64,000 nt of DNA, taken from contig JANFFA010000001.1 of the NCBI GenBank assembly GCA_030848925.1, positions 496,001 to 560,000 of the forward strand, in the 5' to 3' direction. The notes under the pieces are model-generated. The model worked only from the letters and a program-made list of their open reading frames with translations. It was not told the origin of the DNA and did no database searches. The DNA comes from Rhodalgimonas zhirmunskyi (GTDB taxonomy: Bacteria > Pseudomonadota > Alphaproteobacteria > Rhodobacterales > Rhodobacteraceae). The first letter of the stretch is position 1, and the number at the start of each line of letters is the position of its first letter. Shown one piece after another: positions 27,349 through 34,966 of this stretch. The translations under genes and the position numbers were made by a program.

Positions 27349-29175
27349 TCAGCGGCGTTCTGCCTGCAACCCGCGCCAGATCGCCCAGCACATCAGCAAA
27401 AGCACCACCGTGAACGGCAACCCGGTCGAAATCACCATCGACTGAAGAGATTTCAAACCGCCCGCCGAAAGCAACAGCACGATCGCCACCGCGCCCTCGA
27501 AGATGCACCAGAACACCCGCTGCGGCACCGGCGCATCGACCTTGCCGCCCGCCGTGACGGTATCGATCACAAGGCTGCCCGAGTCCGACGAGGTGACGAA
27601 GAACACGATCACCAGAACAATCCCGATGACCGAGGTGATCTGCGTCAGCGGCAACTCGGCCAGCATCTTGAACAGCTTCAACTCCAGCGCGGCGTCCTGC
27701 GCGGCGGTATAGCCGTCATTGAGCACCTGGAAGATGGCCGCGCCACCGAACACGCTCATCCACAGCACGCAGACAAGGCTCGGGATCAGCAGGACACAGA
27801 TGATGAACTCGCGCACCGTGCGCCCGCGCGACACCCGCGCGATGAACATGCCCACGAACGGGGACCAACTGATCCACCACGCCCAATAGAACGAGGTCCA
27901 GCCTTGGCTGAAGTTCACATCCGCCCGGCCCGCGTCACCCGCGATGGTCTGGGTCAGCGGATTGGACAGCGCCGGCAGGTATTCCAGATAGGCCACCAGA
28001 TAGCTGACGAACCCGGCCAGCAGATCCCATGTCGGCCCCGCGATCAGCACGAACAACAGCAGCAACAGCGCCAGCCCCATGTTGATCTCTGACAGCACCT
28101 TCACACCGCCATCAAGCCCGCGCAGCACCGAAATCAGCGCCACGGCGGTAATGGCCGAAATCAGGATCACCTCGGTCGTTGAGCCTACCGGGATGTTGAA
28201 CAGCTCGTTCAACCCGGCATTGGCCTGCGTTGCGCCAAACCCAAGGCTCGTAGCAAGCCCGAAGAGCGTCGCGAACACCGCGAGGATATCGATGACATGA
28301 CCCCACCAACCCCAGACACGCTCGCCCAGAATGGGATAGAAGGCCGAGCGGATCGTCAGTGGCAACCCCTTGTTATAGCTGAACAAGGCCAAGGCCAGCG
28401 CCACCACGGCATAGATCGCCCAAGGGTGCAGCCCCCAATGGAAAATCGTCGCCGCGAAGGCAAGTTTCACCGCCGCCTCTTCGTCTCCGCCAGCGCCGCC
28501 CAAGGGGGCCCAGTCGGTGCGGGTGCTTGTCGGAGCAAAAAGCGCGCGCTGATCTTCGGGCACCACCGTGTCGATATGTGCCTGCACGTCAGCCTGAGTG
28601 GATCCGGAAAAGCCCTTCGCCGCCGCAAAATCCTCGGCGTTTGCCCAACCATCGGGGGTCTCCCCCTCTGCCGGGGCCTCGCCGCTGTAAACAACGCCAT
28701 AAGAGGTGCCCCCGGCGGATGAACTGTAGTGGCTCATCGGTTCGGACACGCCATAAAACATCAACCCGATGCCCATACCGGCGGCGAACAACATCGCGAA
28801 CCAGCCGATATAGCCATAATCCGGCGTCGCGTCTTCCCCGCCCAGTCGCACCTTGCCCACCGGAGTCACGATCAGCAGCAGGCAGAAAATCACGAAAATA
28901 TTTGCCGCCCCGAGGAAGAACCAGTCAAACCCCTTGGTCACGGCGCTGAACATCCAGGTGAACACCGCGCCGGATTGCTCGGGCAGCGCCAGCGTGTAGA
29001 ACACGAAGGCGATGATCGACAGCCCCGAGATCAGGAAAACTGGGTTATGGATATCAAGGCCGAACGGCCCGATCTGGGTTTCGATATTATCCTGACCGAT
29101 CTCGTAATCGGTATCGATCAGTTCGGAATGTCCCTCTGGTTCGGGGATCCCTTGATTTGTGGTTTCATCGGCCAT
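27349..29175 (-). CDS. BCCT family (betaine/choline/carnitine) transporter
   Basis: 608 residues with about twelve membrane helices. The conserved BCCT core is present: FYWAWWISWSPFVGMFIARVSRGRTVREFI, with the aromatic-rich TM8 segment, and the unwound-helix glycines in GMGIGLMFYGVSEPMSHY. It likely imports glycine betaine, choline or a related zwitterion such as DMSP with sodium. The N-terminal 30 residues are acidic and soluble. An insert near 150-230 is longer than in BetP. Alone in its unit, with a strong terminator. Confidence 0.9.
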   Translation of the reverse strand: MADETTNQGIPEPEGHSELIDTDYEIGQDNIETQIGPFGLDIHNPVFLISGLSIIAFVFYTLALPEQSGAVFTWMFSAVTKGFDWFFLGAANIFVIFCLLLIVTPVGKVRLGGEDATPDYGYIGWFAMLFAAGMGIGLMFYGVSEPMSHYSSSAGGTSYGVVYSGEAPAEGETPDGWANAEDFAAAKGFSGSTQADVQAHIDTVVPEDQRALFAPTSTRTDWAPLGGAGGDEEAAVKLAFAATIFHWGLHPWAIYAVVALALALFSYNKGLPLTIRSAFYPILGERVWGWWGHVIDILAVFATLFGLATSLGFGATQANAGLNELFNIPVGSTTEVILISAITAVALISVLRGLDGGVKVLSEINMGLALLLLLFVLIAGPTWDLLAGFVSYLVAYLEYLPALSNPLTQTIAGDAGRADVNFSQGWTSFYWAWWISWSPFVGMFIARVSRGRTVREFIICVLLIPSLVCVLWMSVFGGAAIFQVLNDGYTAAQDAALELKLFKMLAELPLTQITSVIGIVLVIVFFVTSSDSGSLVIDTVTAGGKVDAPVPQRVFWCIFEGAVAIVLLLSAGGLKSLQSMVISTGLPFTVVLLLMCWAIWRGLQAERR

Positions 29176-29217
29176 GTCTCGGCCCCCTGTTCCTTGATTT
29201 CGTTCGCTTGCACGCCA

Positions 29218-29634
29218 TCAGCCGCGCACCACCATGACCGAGCATTTGGCATGGGCCGCGATCTTGCCGCCATTCGAAGGCCAGATGTAATCGGTGAGGT
29301 TCGGCAGATGGCTCGCCATCACGACAAGATCGGCACCGGTGTCCTTCACCGCTTTCATAAGCGCGTCGTCCAGTTCGGTCGCAGGATCATGGCTGATGGC
29401 AACATGGGCATGTGTTCCAACGCCCTCGGCCCCGGCATGTTCCATGGCAAATGCGGCCAGCCGCTCGCCGAATTCCTTCGGGTTGTGCCCCGACGCCCCC
29501 GGCGTCGTCGACGTGACGCCGACATAGACGACTTCGGCACCGTAAAGCTTGGCCAGATCGCTCGCGCAGGTCAGTGCGCGTTCCATGTCGGATGTATGCG
29601 CCAGATCAACCGGCACCATGATCCTTGAAAACAT
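29218..29634 (-). CDS. Universal stress protein, UspA family
   Basis: 138 residues from the ATG at 29634 (MFSRIMVPVDLAHTSDMERAL). The frame is open 12 codons upstream, but AGGAGGGAGAACC before this ATG gives a good ribosome-binding site. The ATP-binding type C-terminus ASHLPNLTDYIWPSNGGKIAAHAKCSVMVVR carries a recognisable G-x9-G(S/T)-like region. Small cytoplasmic stress protein; role not defined. It directly precedes the BCCT gene on the same strand. Confidence 0.87.
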   Translation of the reverse strand: MFSRIMVPVDLAHTSDMERALTCASDLAKLYGAEVVYVGVTSTTPGASGHNPKEFGERLAAFAMEHAGAEGVGTHAHVAISHDPATELDDALMKAVKDTGADLVVMASHLPNLTDYIWPSNGGKIAAHAKCSVMVVRG

Positions 29635-29878
29635 GGTTCTCCCTCCTCTCGCGGCGCGGGCGCGGACCATTCAATCCGGTCGCATCGGTTCGGGTCGGGC
29701 TGCTCTTGCGCCGCCCCTCCCGCGCATGAGTTTTCGGGGGCCCGTGGCGGTCCCACGGGATGCCCCATGCGGCAAATGGTAACAGGCGCGTGAGGGGAAA
29801 CGCAAACCGATGCGCCGCTTGTCGGGTTGAAAACGGCACGTCACAAGCGCCTCTATTCCCGCCCCCGCGAAACGCAAA

Positions 29879-29906
29879 CGGCCCGGCAGATCACTCTGCC
29901 GGGCCG
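29879..29906 (-). terminator. Terminator downstream of the DsrE-like gene
   Basis: Perfect 11-pair stem CGGCCCGGCAG / CTGCCGGGCCG with a six-base loop (ATCACT), followed on the minus strand by TTTGCGTTTC. It lies 26 bases after the stop of the DsrE-like gene. Confidence 0.8.
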
Positions 29907-29931
29907 CTGGTTTCGCGTCGATCCGCTGGGA

Positions 29932-30372
29932 TCAGAAGTTCATTTGATCGTCGGCATCCATGATCGCCTTGGCCATCGCCGGGGGCTGGGCCACACCCAC
30001 GCCCTCGATCAGCACGTCAGGCGTCGCGCCCTTGCCGGGCAGGTAAATCGCGCAAACCTCGACCTTGGCGCCGGGCATGCCCATGACCTTCTTCATCAGG
30101 CCCTGCGGGCTCATGTTCTTGGGCGGCTGGCCTGCGGTGGCGCTTTCCGGCGCCTCCTTCAGCGCCATGTCGGCGGCAGGCCCACACAGCAGGATATGCG
30201 GCACCGCGCCTTGCTGCGCGGCATTCACCGTCAGCACCATCGCCATCAGTTGGGTTTGTGCATCGGGCGAGGTCACAACGGTGACAAGGCTCTTGTCTTC
30301 GGCCAGTGCAGCGCCGCTGGTAAGTGCGGCAAGGGTCAGGCCGGCCAGTGCGCCGCGGATCATCGTTTTCAT
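29932..30372 (-). CDS. Exported DsrE/DsrF-like protein
   Basis: 146 residues. A Sec signal peptide (MKTMIRGALAGLTLAALTSGAALA) is followed by a small alpha/beta domain with the DsrE/TusD-like layout: LVTVVTSPDAQTQLMAMVLTVNAAQQGAVPHILLCGPAADMAL and a second cysteine in GAKVEVCAIYLPGKG. Two cysteines (LLCG and VEVC) could act in thiol or sulfur chemistry. A periplasmic location is predicted. Function unknown; a terminator follows directly. Confidence 0.8.
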   Translation of the reverse strand: MKTMIRGALAGLTLAALTSGAALAEDKSLVTVVTSPDAQTQLMAMVLTVNAAQQGAVPHILLCGPAADMALKEAPESATAGQPPKNMSPQGLMKKVMGMPGAKVEVCAIYLPGKGATPDVLIEGVGVAQPPAMAKAIMDADDQMNF

Positions 30373-30573
30373 CTGGAATATCCTCCATAGGGGTCAGGTC
30401 TGTCGTATTTTCAGGAACCCGCGCAAAAGATGTTTCTCTCGCATAGGTTATCCCAACAGCTATGGCGATTCCCGCCCCCGCCGCTTGATCTGGATCAAAC
30501 AAACGGGGTGTTCACGCCCACGTGACGCCCGACAGATTGACGCAGGCCTTCCACGCCGCCCCTAGGGATCGGC

Positions 30574-30999
30574 TCAGGCCAACTCGGCCAGCGCCGCGCG
30601 GATTTTCTCGGCATTGGCTTTCAGAACCTCGGCCTCTTCCATCTTGCCCGGCGGGCGTAGCCCAACGCCTTCGTGGCGCGGCAGCACGTGGTAATGCAGG
30701 TGAAACACTTCCTGCCCGCCGACGGCTTCGTTGAACTGCTGCACCGTCACGCCGCCCGCGCCCAACCCCGCCATCACCGCGCGCCCCATCAGGCGCACCG
30801 TGCGAAGACAGGCCGTCAACTGCGCGTCCGTCGCGTCCAGCATATTGCGGCAAGGCGTCTTGGGAATGACAAGGCAATGACCATCCGCGCGCGGCATGAT
30901 GTCCATGAAAACAAAGGTTTCGTCATCCTCATAAAGCTTCTCGCAAGGGATTTCGCCCCGCAGGATCTTGGCAAAGATGTTGTCGGTGTCATAACTCAT
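30574..30999 (-). CDS. HIT family hydrolase
   Basis: 141 residues. The histidine triad is complete: His100, His102 and His104 in VFHLHYHVLPR. IFAKILRGEIPCEKLYEDD and HCLVIPKTPCRNMLD are the family N-terminal segments. HIT proteins hydrolyse nucleoside phosphoramidates or dinucleotides; the exact substrate is unknown. It stands alone, with 270 bases to the acuI stop, where only a weak dyad (31217-31239) is seen. Confidence 0.92.
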   Translation of the reverse strand: MSYDTDNIFAKILRGEIPCEKLYEDDETFVFMDIMPRADGHCLVIPKTPCRNMLDATDAQLTACLRTVRLMGRAVMAGLGAGGVTVQQFNEAVGGQEVFHLHYHVLPRHEGVGLRPPGKMEEAEVLKANAEKIRAALAELA

Positions 31000-31268
31000 G
31001 GCCCAAGCCTCCAGATTCGTGTCTCTCCAAACTGTTAGCGTCTCCTGCCCGCCTTAGCGAGGCCCGGCGCAGCCCGATCGGCAGGCAGAACCGCGTCACC
31101 TCCATCGCAAATGTCCCAAATTCCCGCCGACACCCTCGGCTCAAGGGCGAACACCGCCCCGGCGATACGGGCAAATGCAGCAAGGCAGGCGACATTGCTG
31201 GCCGCAAAACAGATAGGGCGGCACCATTCCGATGCCGCCCACATGTATCAAAACAGACGTCAGCCCGA

Positions 31269-32264
31269 TCAGGCGTTCACATCCACCACGACCCGGCCCT
31301 TGACCTGCCCTTTCAGGATGTCGCTCCCCAGCTTGGGCAGGTCCGAAAGAACCGCCGGCTGAACCATCGCTTCCAGCTTGTCCATCGGCAGGTCCTTGGC
31401 GATCCGTTCCCACGCGCGCAGGCGGTTGTCATAGGGCTGCATGACGGAATCGATCCCAAGCAGGTTCACCCCGCGCAGGATAAAGGGCGTGATCAGCGCG
31501 CCCTCGATGGCCGCCCCGCCCGCAAGGCCGATGGCCGCAACCGAGGTGCCATATTTCATCTGCTTCAACACCCGGCCCAGCATGGCCCCGGCCACAGCGT
31601 CGATACAACCGGCCCAAACTTCGCCTTCAAGCGGCTTGCGCGTCACTTCGCTCAGGTCTTCGCGCGCCACGATCTGCGTCGCGCCCAGATCGCGCAGATA
31701 GGCTTCCTGCTCGGGCCGTCCGGTCACGGCAGCAACCTCGTAACCAAGGTTGGCAAGGATCGCCGTGGCAACAGAACCCACACCACCGGCGGCCCCGGTC
31801 ACAAGCACAGGGCCCTGCCCCGGCTTCAGCCCGTGATCTTCCAACGCCATCACTGCCAACATCGCGGTCAGGCCGGCTGTGCCCACAGCCATCGCCTGCC
31901 GGGCATCCAGCCCCCCGGGCAGCGGCACCAGCCAATCGGCCTTGACCCGGGCCTTTTGCGCGTACCCGCCCCAATGCGCTTCGCCCACGCGCCAACCGGT
32001 CAGCACCACCTTGTCACCGGGCTTGTAGCGCTCGTCGGAACTCTCCTCGACCGTACCCGCGAAATCAATGCCGGGCACATGAGGGTAATTCCGCACCAAC
32101 CCGCCGCCCGGGCCAATGCACAGACCGTCCTTGTAGTTCACCGTCGAATAATCGACCGCGACCAGAACCTCGGCTTCGGGAAGATCTTCCACCGAAATCT
32201 GTTGAACCGCGGCAGAGGTCTTGCCGCTTTCCTCGTCCTTGTCGACCACAAGCGCATTGAACAT
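31269..32264 (-). CDS. acuI: Acrylyl-CoA reductase AcuI-like / MDR-family NADPH oxidoreductase
   Basis: 331 residues from the ATG at 32264, which follows GGAGGAAGGAATAACG. The frame starts six codons earlier inside that ribosome-binding site. It is a zinc-free medium-chain dehydrogenase/reductase of the YhdH/AcuI group: YSTVNYKDGL, GIDFAGTVEESS, the nucleotide-binding VTGAAGGVGSVA, and GDKVVLTG. AcuI reduces acryloyl-CoA to propionyl-CoA in 3-hydroxypropionate and DMSP metabolism in Rhodobacterales. No acuH or acuK homologue is next to it, so the symbol rests on family resemblance. Confidence 0.82.
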   Translation of the reverse strand: MFNALVVDKDEESGKTSAAVQQISVEDLPEAEVLVAVDYSTVNYKDGLCIGPGGGLVRNYPHVPGIDFAGTVEESSDERYKPGDKVVLTGWRVGEAHWGGYAQKARVKADWLVPLPGGLDARQAMAVGTAGLTAMLAVMALEDHGLKPGQGPVLVTGAAGGVGSVATAILANLGYEVAAVTGRPEQEAYLRDLGATQIVAREDLSEVTRKPLEGEVWAGCIDAVAGAMLGRVLKQMKYGTSVAAIGLAGGAAIEGALITPFILRGVNLLGIDSVMQPYDNRLRAWERIAKDLPMDKLEAMVQPAVLSDLPKLGSDILKGQVKGRVVVDVNA

Positions 32265-32295
32265 CGTTATTCCTTCCTCCATTCGAAAGGGAAAT

Positions 32296-32320
32296 CCCTT
32301 TCATTTTTCTCCAAATACTC
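32296..32320. repeat. 25-base dispersed motif, copy 2
   Basis: Identical over 25 bases to the copy at 27204-27228. Here it adjoins a small dyad GAAAGGGA-AA-TCCCTTTC (32285-32302), giving a stem followed by TTTTT on the plus strand. Confidence 0.7.
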
Positions 32321-32336
32321 ATGGACCACAGCGCCC

Positions 32337-32852
32337 TCAGAGCCAAGGCCCCTCAGCGGGCATCAAGGCCAAATCCGTCACCGGCGCCGTCACGTCAGTC
32401 GCGGTCAGCATCGCGTGGATCTGCCCGCGGTGGTGGGTCTGGTGATTGAACATATGCACAACGCAAAGCGCATAGGGGCGCGTCATGTCCTGGCCCGCGG
32501 CCCCCGAATACCAGTTTAGCGCCCCGGTCAGATCCACCGTCCTCAGTTCCTCGGCCCACCGTAGGATCCGCGCATCCATGCGAAACCGCGCCAGCGCCCA
32601 GTCTTCGCGCGTGCGCACCACTTCGGTGCTCTCGCCGATCCCCCCACCCGGCGGCGCCCCACCATCGAACCGCGCCATCCACATCATGTCGCCCCACAAC
32701 AGATGGCTGGCCGTCTTGCGGATCGACCCGAAAAACCCGCCACGATCCAATTCCAGATCAGCCGGGTGCAAGGCCTTGAACGCCGCGATCAACTGCTTGT
32801 TTTGCCACGCATTGTAGCGCGCCATCATCAACACGTAATCCGGTGAAATCAT
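32337..32852 (-). CDS. DinB family protein
   Basis: 171 residues from the ATG at 32852 (MISPDYVLMMARYNAWQNKQL); eight further codons upstream are open. The DinB four-helix bundle metal-site histidines can be seen in ASHLLWGDMMW and in HMFNHQTHHRGQIHAML. Such proteins are often metal-dependent thiol transferases or hydrolases, but this one has no assigned substrate. Confidence 0.88.
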   Translation of the reverse strand: MISPDYVLMMARYNAWQNKQLIAAFKALHPADLELDRGGFFGSIRKTASHLLWGDMMWMARFDGGAPPGGGIGESTEVVRTREDWALARFRMDARILRWAEELRTVDLTGALNWYSGAAGQDMTRPYALCVVHMFNHQTHHRGQIHAMLTATDVTAPVTDLALMPAEGPWL

Positions 32853-32973
32853 CCGTGCCCCCTTGGCCTCGTCCAATGCTGTTTCGGGTGCTCCAGTCGT
32901 CTCTTCGCACGCGGCTTAACGGCCCCTTAACCAAGTTCTGAAATTTTGGCCCAAAAGACAAGGAGGAGAAGGA

Positions 32974-33216
32974 ACGCCCTCACCTGCCATCGGCCAGAAT
33001 ACCGCCATCTCTCCCGAGATCTGGCTGCGCGAGATGTTTGCCTGCAAGGCCGTTCAACAAGGCCAGGTCGTGCGCCGCAAAAAGCGCGATATCGAGCATT
33101 ACGTCGGCATGGACCGCTTTTTGAAAGAACTTCACCAACGGGGCTTTCAGGCGGTCGAAAATCGCGAACAGATCGTCATATTCTGCAATCGCGCACCTCT
33201 GCGACGCCTCGCCTAG
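32974..33216 (+). CDS. Small conserved Rhodobacterales protein, probable ACG start
   Basis: 80 residues if started at ACG 32974, which lies eight bases after a strong AGGAGG ribosome-binding site (32961-32966). The product has ISPEIWLREMFACKAVQQGQVVRRKKRDIEHYVGMDRFLKELHQRGFQAVENREQIVIFCN, matching a small protein family of this order that is often mislabelled N-(5'-phosphoribosyl)anthranilate isomerase. The only ATG in frame, at 33034, would remove 20 conserved-looking residues. Either ACG is used or an ATG was changed by mutation or sequencing error. Function unknown. Confidence 0.68.
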   Translation, partial: TPSPAIGQNTAISPEIWLREMFACKAVQQGQVVRRKKRDIEHYVGMDRFLKELHQRGFQAVENREQIVIFCNRAPLRRLA

Positions 33217-33348
33217 CGGGTTTCTTGCGAAGAAACCCGCCTGAAATCCTACGAGGATTTCCGCTCCCGATCCGCTCGCGGACCTTGTGAAAACCGGGCG
33301 CCACAAAATTCCTCGAAGGAATTTTGGACGAAATCCTCGTAGGATTTC
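33216..33348. repeat. Array of four trinucleotide-loop hairpins
   Basis: Four perfect palindromic stems, each with a three-base loop: 33216-33240 (11 pairs, loop GCG), 33243-33261 (8 pairs, GAAATCCT, loop ACG), 33305-33325 (9 pairs, AAAATTCCT, loop CGA) and 33330-33348 (8 pairs, loop CGT). The second and fourth are exact reverse complements of each other. They lie between the small gene and ssrA. The first may end transcription of the small gene, but none has a T run. Confidence 0.85.
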
Positions 33349-33390
33349 GCTGCCCCCTTCCCAAGCCCCTCCAACATCCCTATATTCGTT

Positions 33391-33706
33391 TTGTCTCTTC
33401 GGGGACTATAGGCATAAACGCGCATGTAATAAACGGATCGGACCCGGGGGCGGTACCCGGCGTCTCCACCAACATCCTTCGTTTGAGGATCATGGGGACG
33501 AAACAGGATCGACGAACGCGTAAAGATGTAGCTTTGTCTCGGTGAGATACCACCGTTATCGGTTCACAAAGTACAATTGCAAACGACAATCGTGCTCCGG
33601 TTGCTCTTGCTGCGTAAGCAGTTCGAGGAATCGAAATCTAAGTCCTTGCGCCTAGCAGCGTAAGGCGGGGTTCGCAGGCACCTGGCAACAGAAGCCTGCA
33701 CTTTTC
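33391..33706 (+). ncRNA. ssrA: tmRNA, circularly permuted (two-piece) form
   Basis: The acceptor half comes first: a T-arm region (GACCCGGGGGCGGTACCCGG) and acceptor strand CGTCTCC with ACCA, ending at 33471. After a 22-base spacer with a small hairpin, the coding half starts GGGGACG at 33494, pairing with CGTCTCC (one G-T). The tag reading frame at 33579-33614 encodes ANDNRAPVALAA and stops with TAA at 33615-33617. Downstream stems fit the pseudoknots. Ends are approximate. tmRNA with SmpB rescues stalled ribosomes and tags the unfinished proteins for proteolysis. Confidence 0.95.
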
Positions 33707-34144
33707 CCTTAAAGCCATGTCGCCTACGCCTGCTCAGCCACCGCAGTATGCGTAATCGCCAATGTGTCCGTCATTCTGGCCAGTTGGGCCAGTTGGCAGC
33801 CCGATCTATGGCCAGACGACAGCGAGACGCCAGCGGGTGGCCATCCGGCAGCGCCCGCTCGGATCCAAGTTGATGTATGGTTGGTGTATCGCGCAATATT
33901 CTGCTAATTCCGGAGAGGTCTGCCTGCGCCACGCTTGGTAGAGCGGAACCGCAAAAGCACGCCCATCAAATGCGCCATCGAGATAGAATAGGACGAGTGA
34001 GCGACAGATCCAAAGCACACGGTTTCACCAGATGCCAGAACTGTAGCCCCCTGAATTCAACATCATGATCCTAGGTGGCGACACGGGCGGTGAAGGTCAT
34101 TCATCAACCAAGTCATCCCATACAAGCAATCGCTTAGGCAGGAT
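33707..34144. other. Gene-free spacer after ssrA
   Basis: 438 bases. No supported gene on either strand; a 70-codon minus-strand frame at 33806-34018 (ending INLDPSGRCRMATRWRLAVVWP) has no recognisable family and is probably non-coding. This marks the change from core chromosome to accessory DNA. Confidence 0.45.
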
Positions 34145-34270
34145 GAGGGCGGAGACGAACTCCGCATTATTTTCAGCATATCTGACGGTGTTCAGTTTAC
34201 TTTCTCTTTCTCTCTTAAAAATATGCCACGCTTTTTTGCCACCAGTCGTGCGCCGCGTCCGCTCACGGCC
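34145..34270. repeat. Island-end direct repeat, copy A (tRNA-Ser-3'-end-like core)
   Basis: About 125 bases alignable by eye at roughly two thirds identity with 40450-40572. Shared blocks include GGCGGAGACGA / GGCAGAGACGA, TCCGC.TTA.TTTCAGCATATC, TATGCCAC / TATACCAC and CCGCTC.CGGCC near the end. The GGCGGAGACGA core is the reverse complement of a tRNA-Ser acceptor end (CGTCTCCGCC), a common integrase target. Confidence 0.65.
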
Positions 34271-34552
34271 GAAGCTGTGTGGAAACGCGTGCAGCTACGA
34301 AACGACTACCTACCCGGCGATCTCGAACGCCAGATCGGCACGTTTGTCGGCGAAGACAACAACCAACGGCATCACGAGGGCCTCAACAACGTCGCACCCG
34401 CCGACGTCTACTTCGGACGCAACAAGGCCATCCCGAGAGAAAGGGAAAGGATCAAGAAGCAGACAATCCCCCTCTCGGGATCATGCTTCGCATACCCCTG
34501 CCAGGCGGTGAACAACGCCGTTTGCAACATCAGAAACAAGCCGCAAACTTAG
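34223..34552 (+). pseudogene. IS3-family transposase (orfB/integrase domain), C-terminal relic
   Basis: The frame carries ERQIGTFVGEDNNQRHHEGLNNVAPADVYFGRNKAIPRERERIKKQTI, which matches the end of IS3-group transposases (typically ERQI..FV..YN..RYHE.L.N.TPADVYFGR...IL..R..IK..T). The upstream DDE catalytic part is missing and the last residues diverge. The 5' end of the frame lies inside the island-end repeat. Non-functional remnant, roughly 34300-34500. Confidence 0.8.
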
Positions 34553-34756
34553 TCACACAAACGAGCCAGAGCCTCCGATGTTCAAGCCGCACTGATGTCC
34601 CAATCCATATGACGAGGAACACAGTCGGTCGAGCTAACTTGGCTTCTAAGTTGAGCAAAAGTTCACAACTTCCGCCAGTTTCCGCCCCATTTGTGCCGAT
34701 GAAAATAGCCCAAAAGAGCAGCGAAGAAAAAATGTTCGCTTGGGTATGAGGCTATA

Positions 34757-34954
34757 TTGATGACAGTTCTGACCGGAGATGATGTCGTTTGGATCGGCGA
34801 TGGATGGTATGCTCAAAACAACACTTGGAACAGGCGTGATCTGATCAATGGCGCGGACTACTCTCAGTCAATTACTCTGTCGGATGATGTCTTCCCGCAA
34901 GGCGTTTCGATGTCATGGGATTGGCCGGAAGTCGCCAATGACGCGTTCGTCTAA
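34757..34954 (+). pseudogene. N-terminal part of a GH12-RTX protein, cut by an in-frame TAA
   Basis: 65 codons starting at 34757 (or ATG 34760) and ending at TAA 34952-34954. The residues QNNTWNRRDL...GVSMSWDWPE match the N-terminal strands of glycoside hydrolase family 12. The same reading frame continues after the TAA (GGPGLSIGQKPWVNLP) with the next GH12 strand, with no shift and no gap, so a single base change or sequencing error at this codon would explain the break. No signal peptide, as expected for type I secretion. Confidence 0.8.
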
Positions 34955-34966
34955 GGCGGGCCTGGG

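Noticed and set aside
25995-27413. 472-codon plus-strand frame
   Set aside because: Antisense to the class V aminotransferase; Arg/His/Pro-rich composition typical of high-GC shadows.
33391-33706. Short protein frames over ssrA
   Set aside because: The region folds and reads as tmRNA; the frames are chance.
33461-34158. ssrA acceptor end as direct-repeat partner of the island-end sites
   Set aside because: The matching bases (CGTCTCC) are in the opposite orientation in ssrA, so they cannot form the expected direct repeat; a tRNA-Ser origin fits better.
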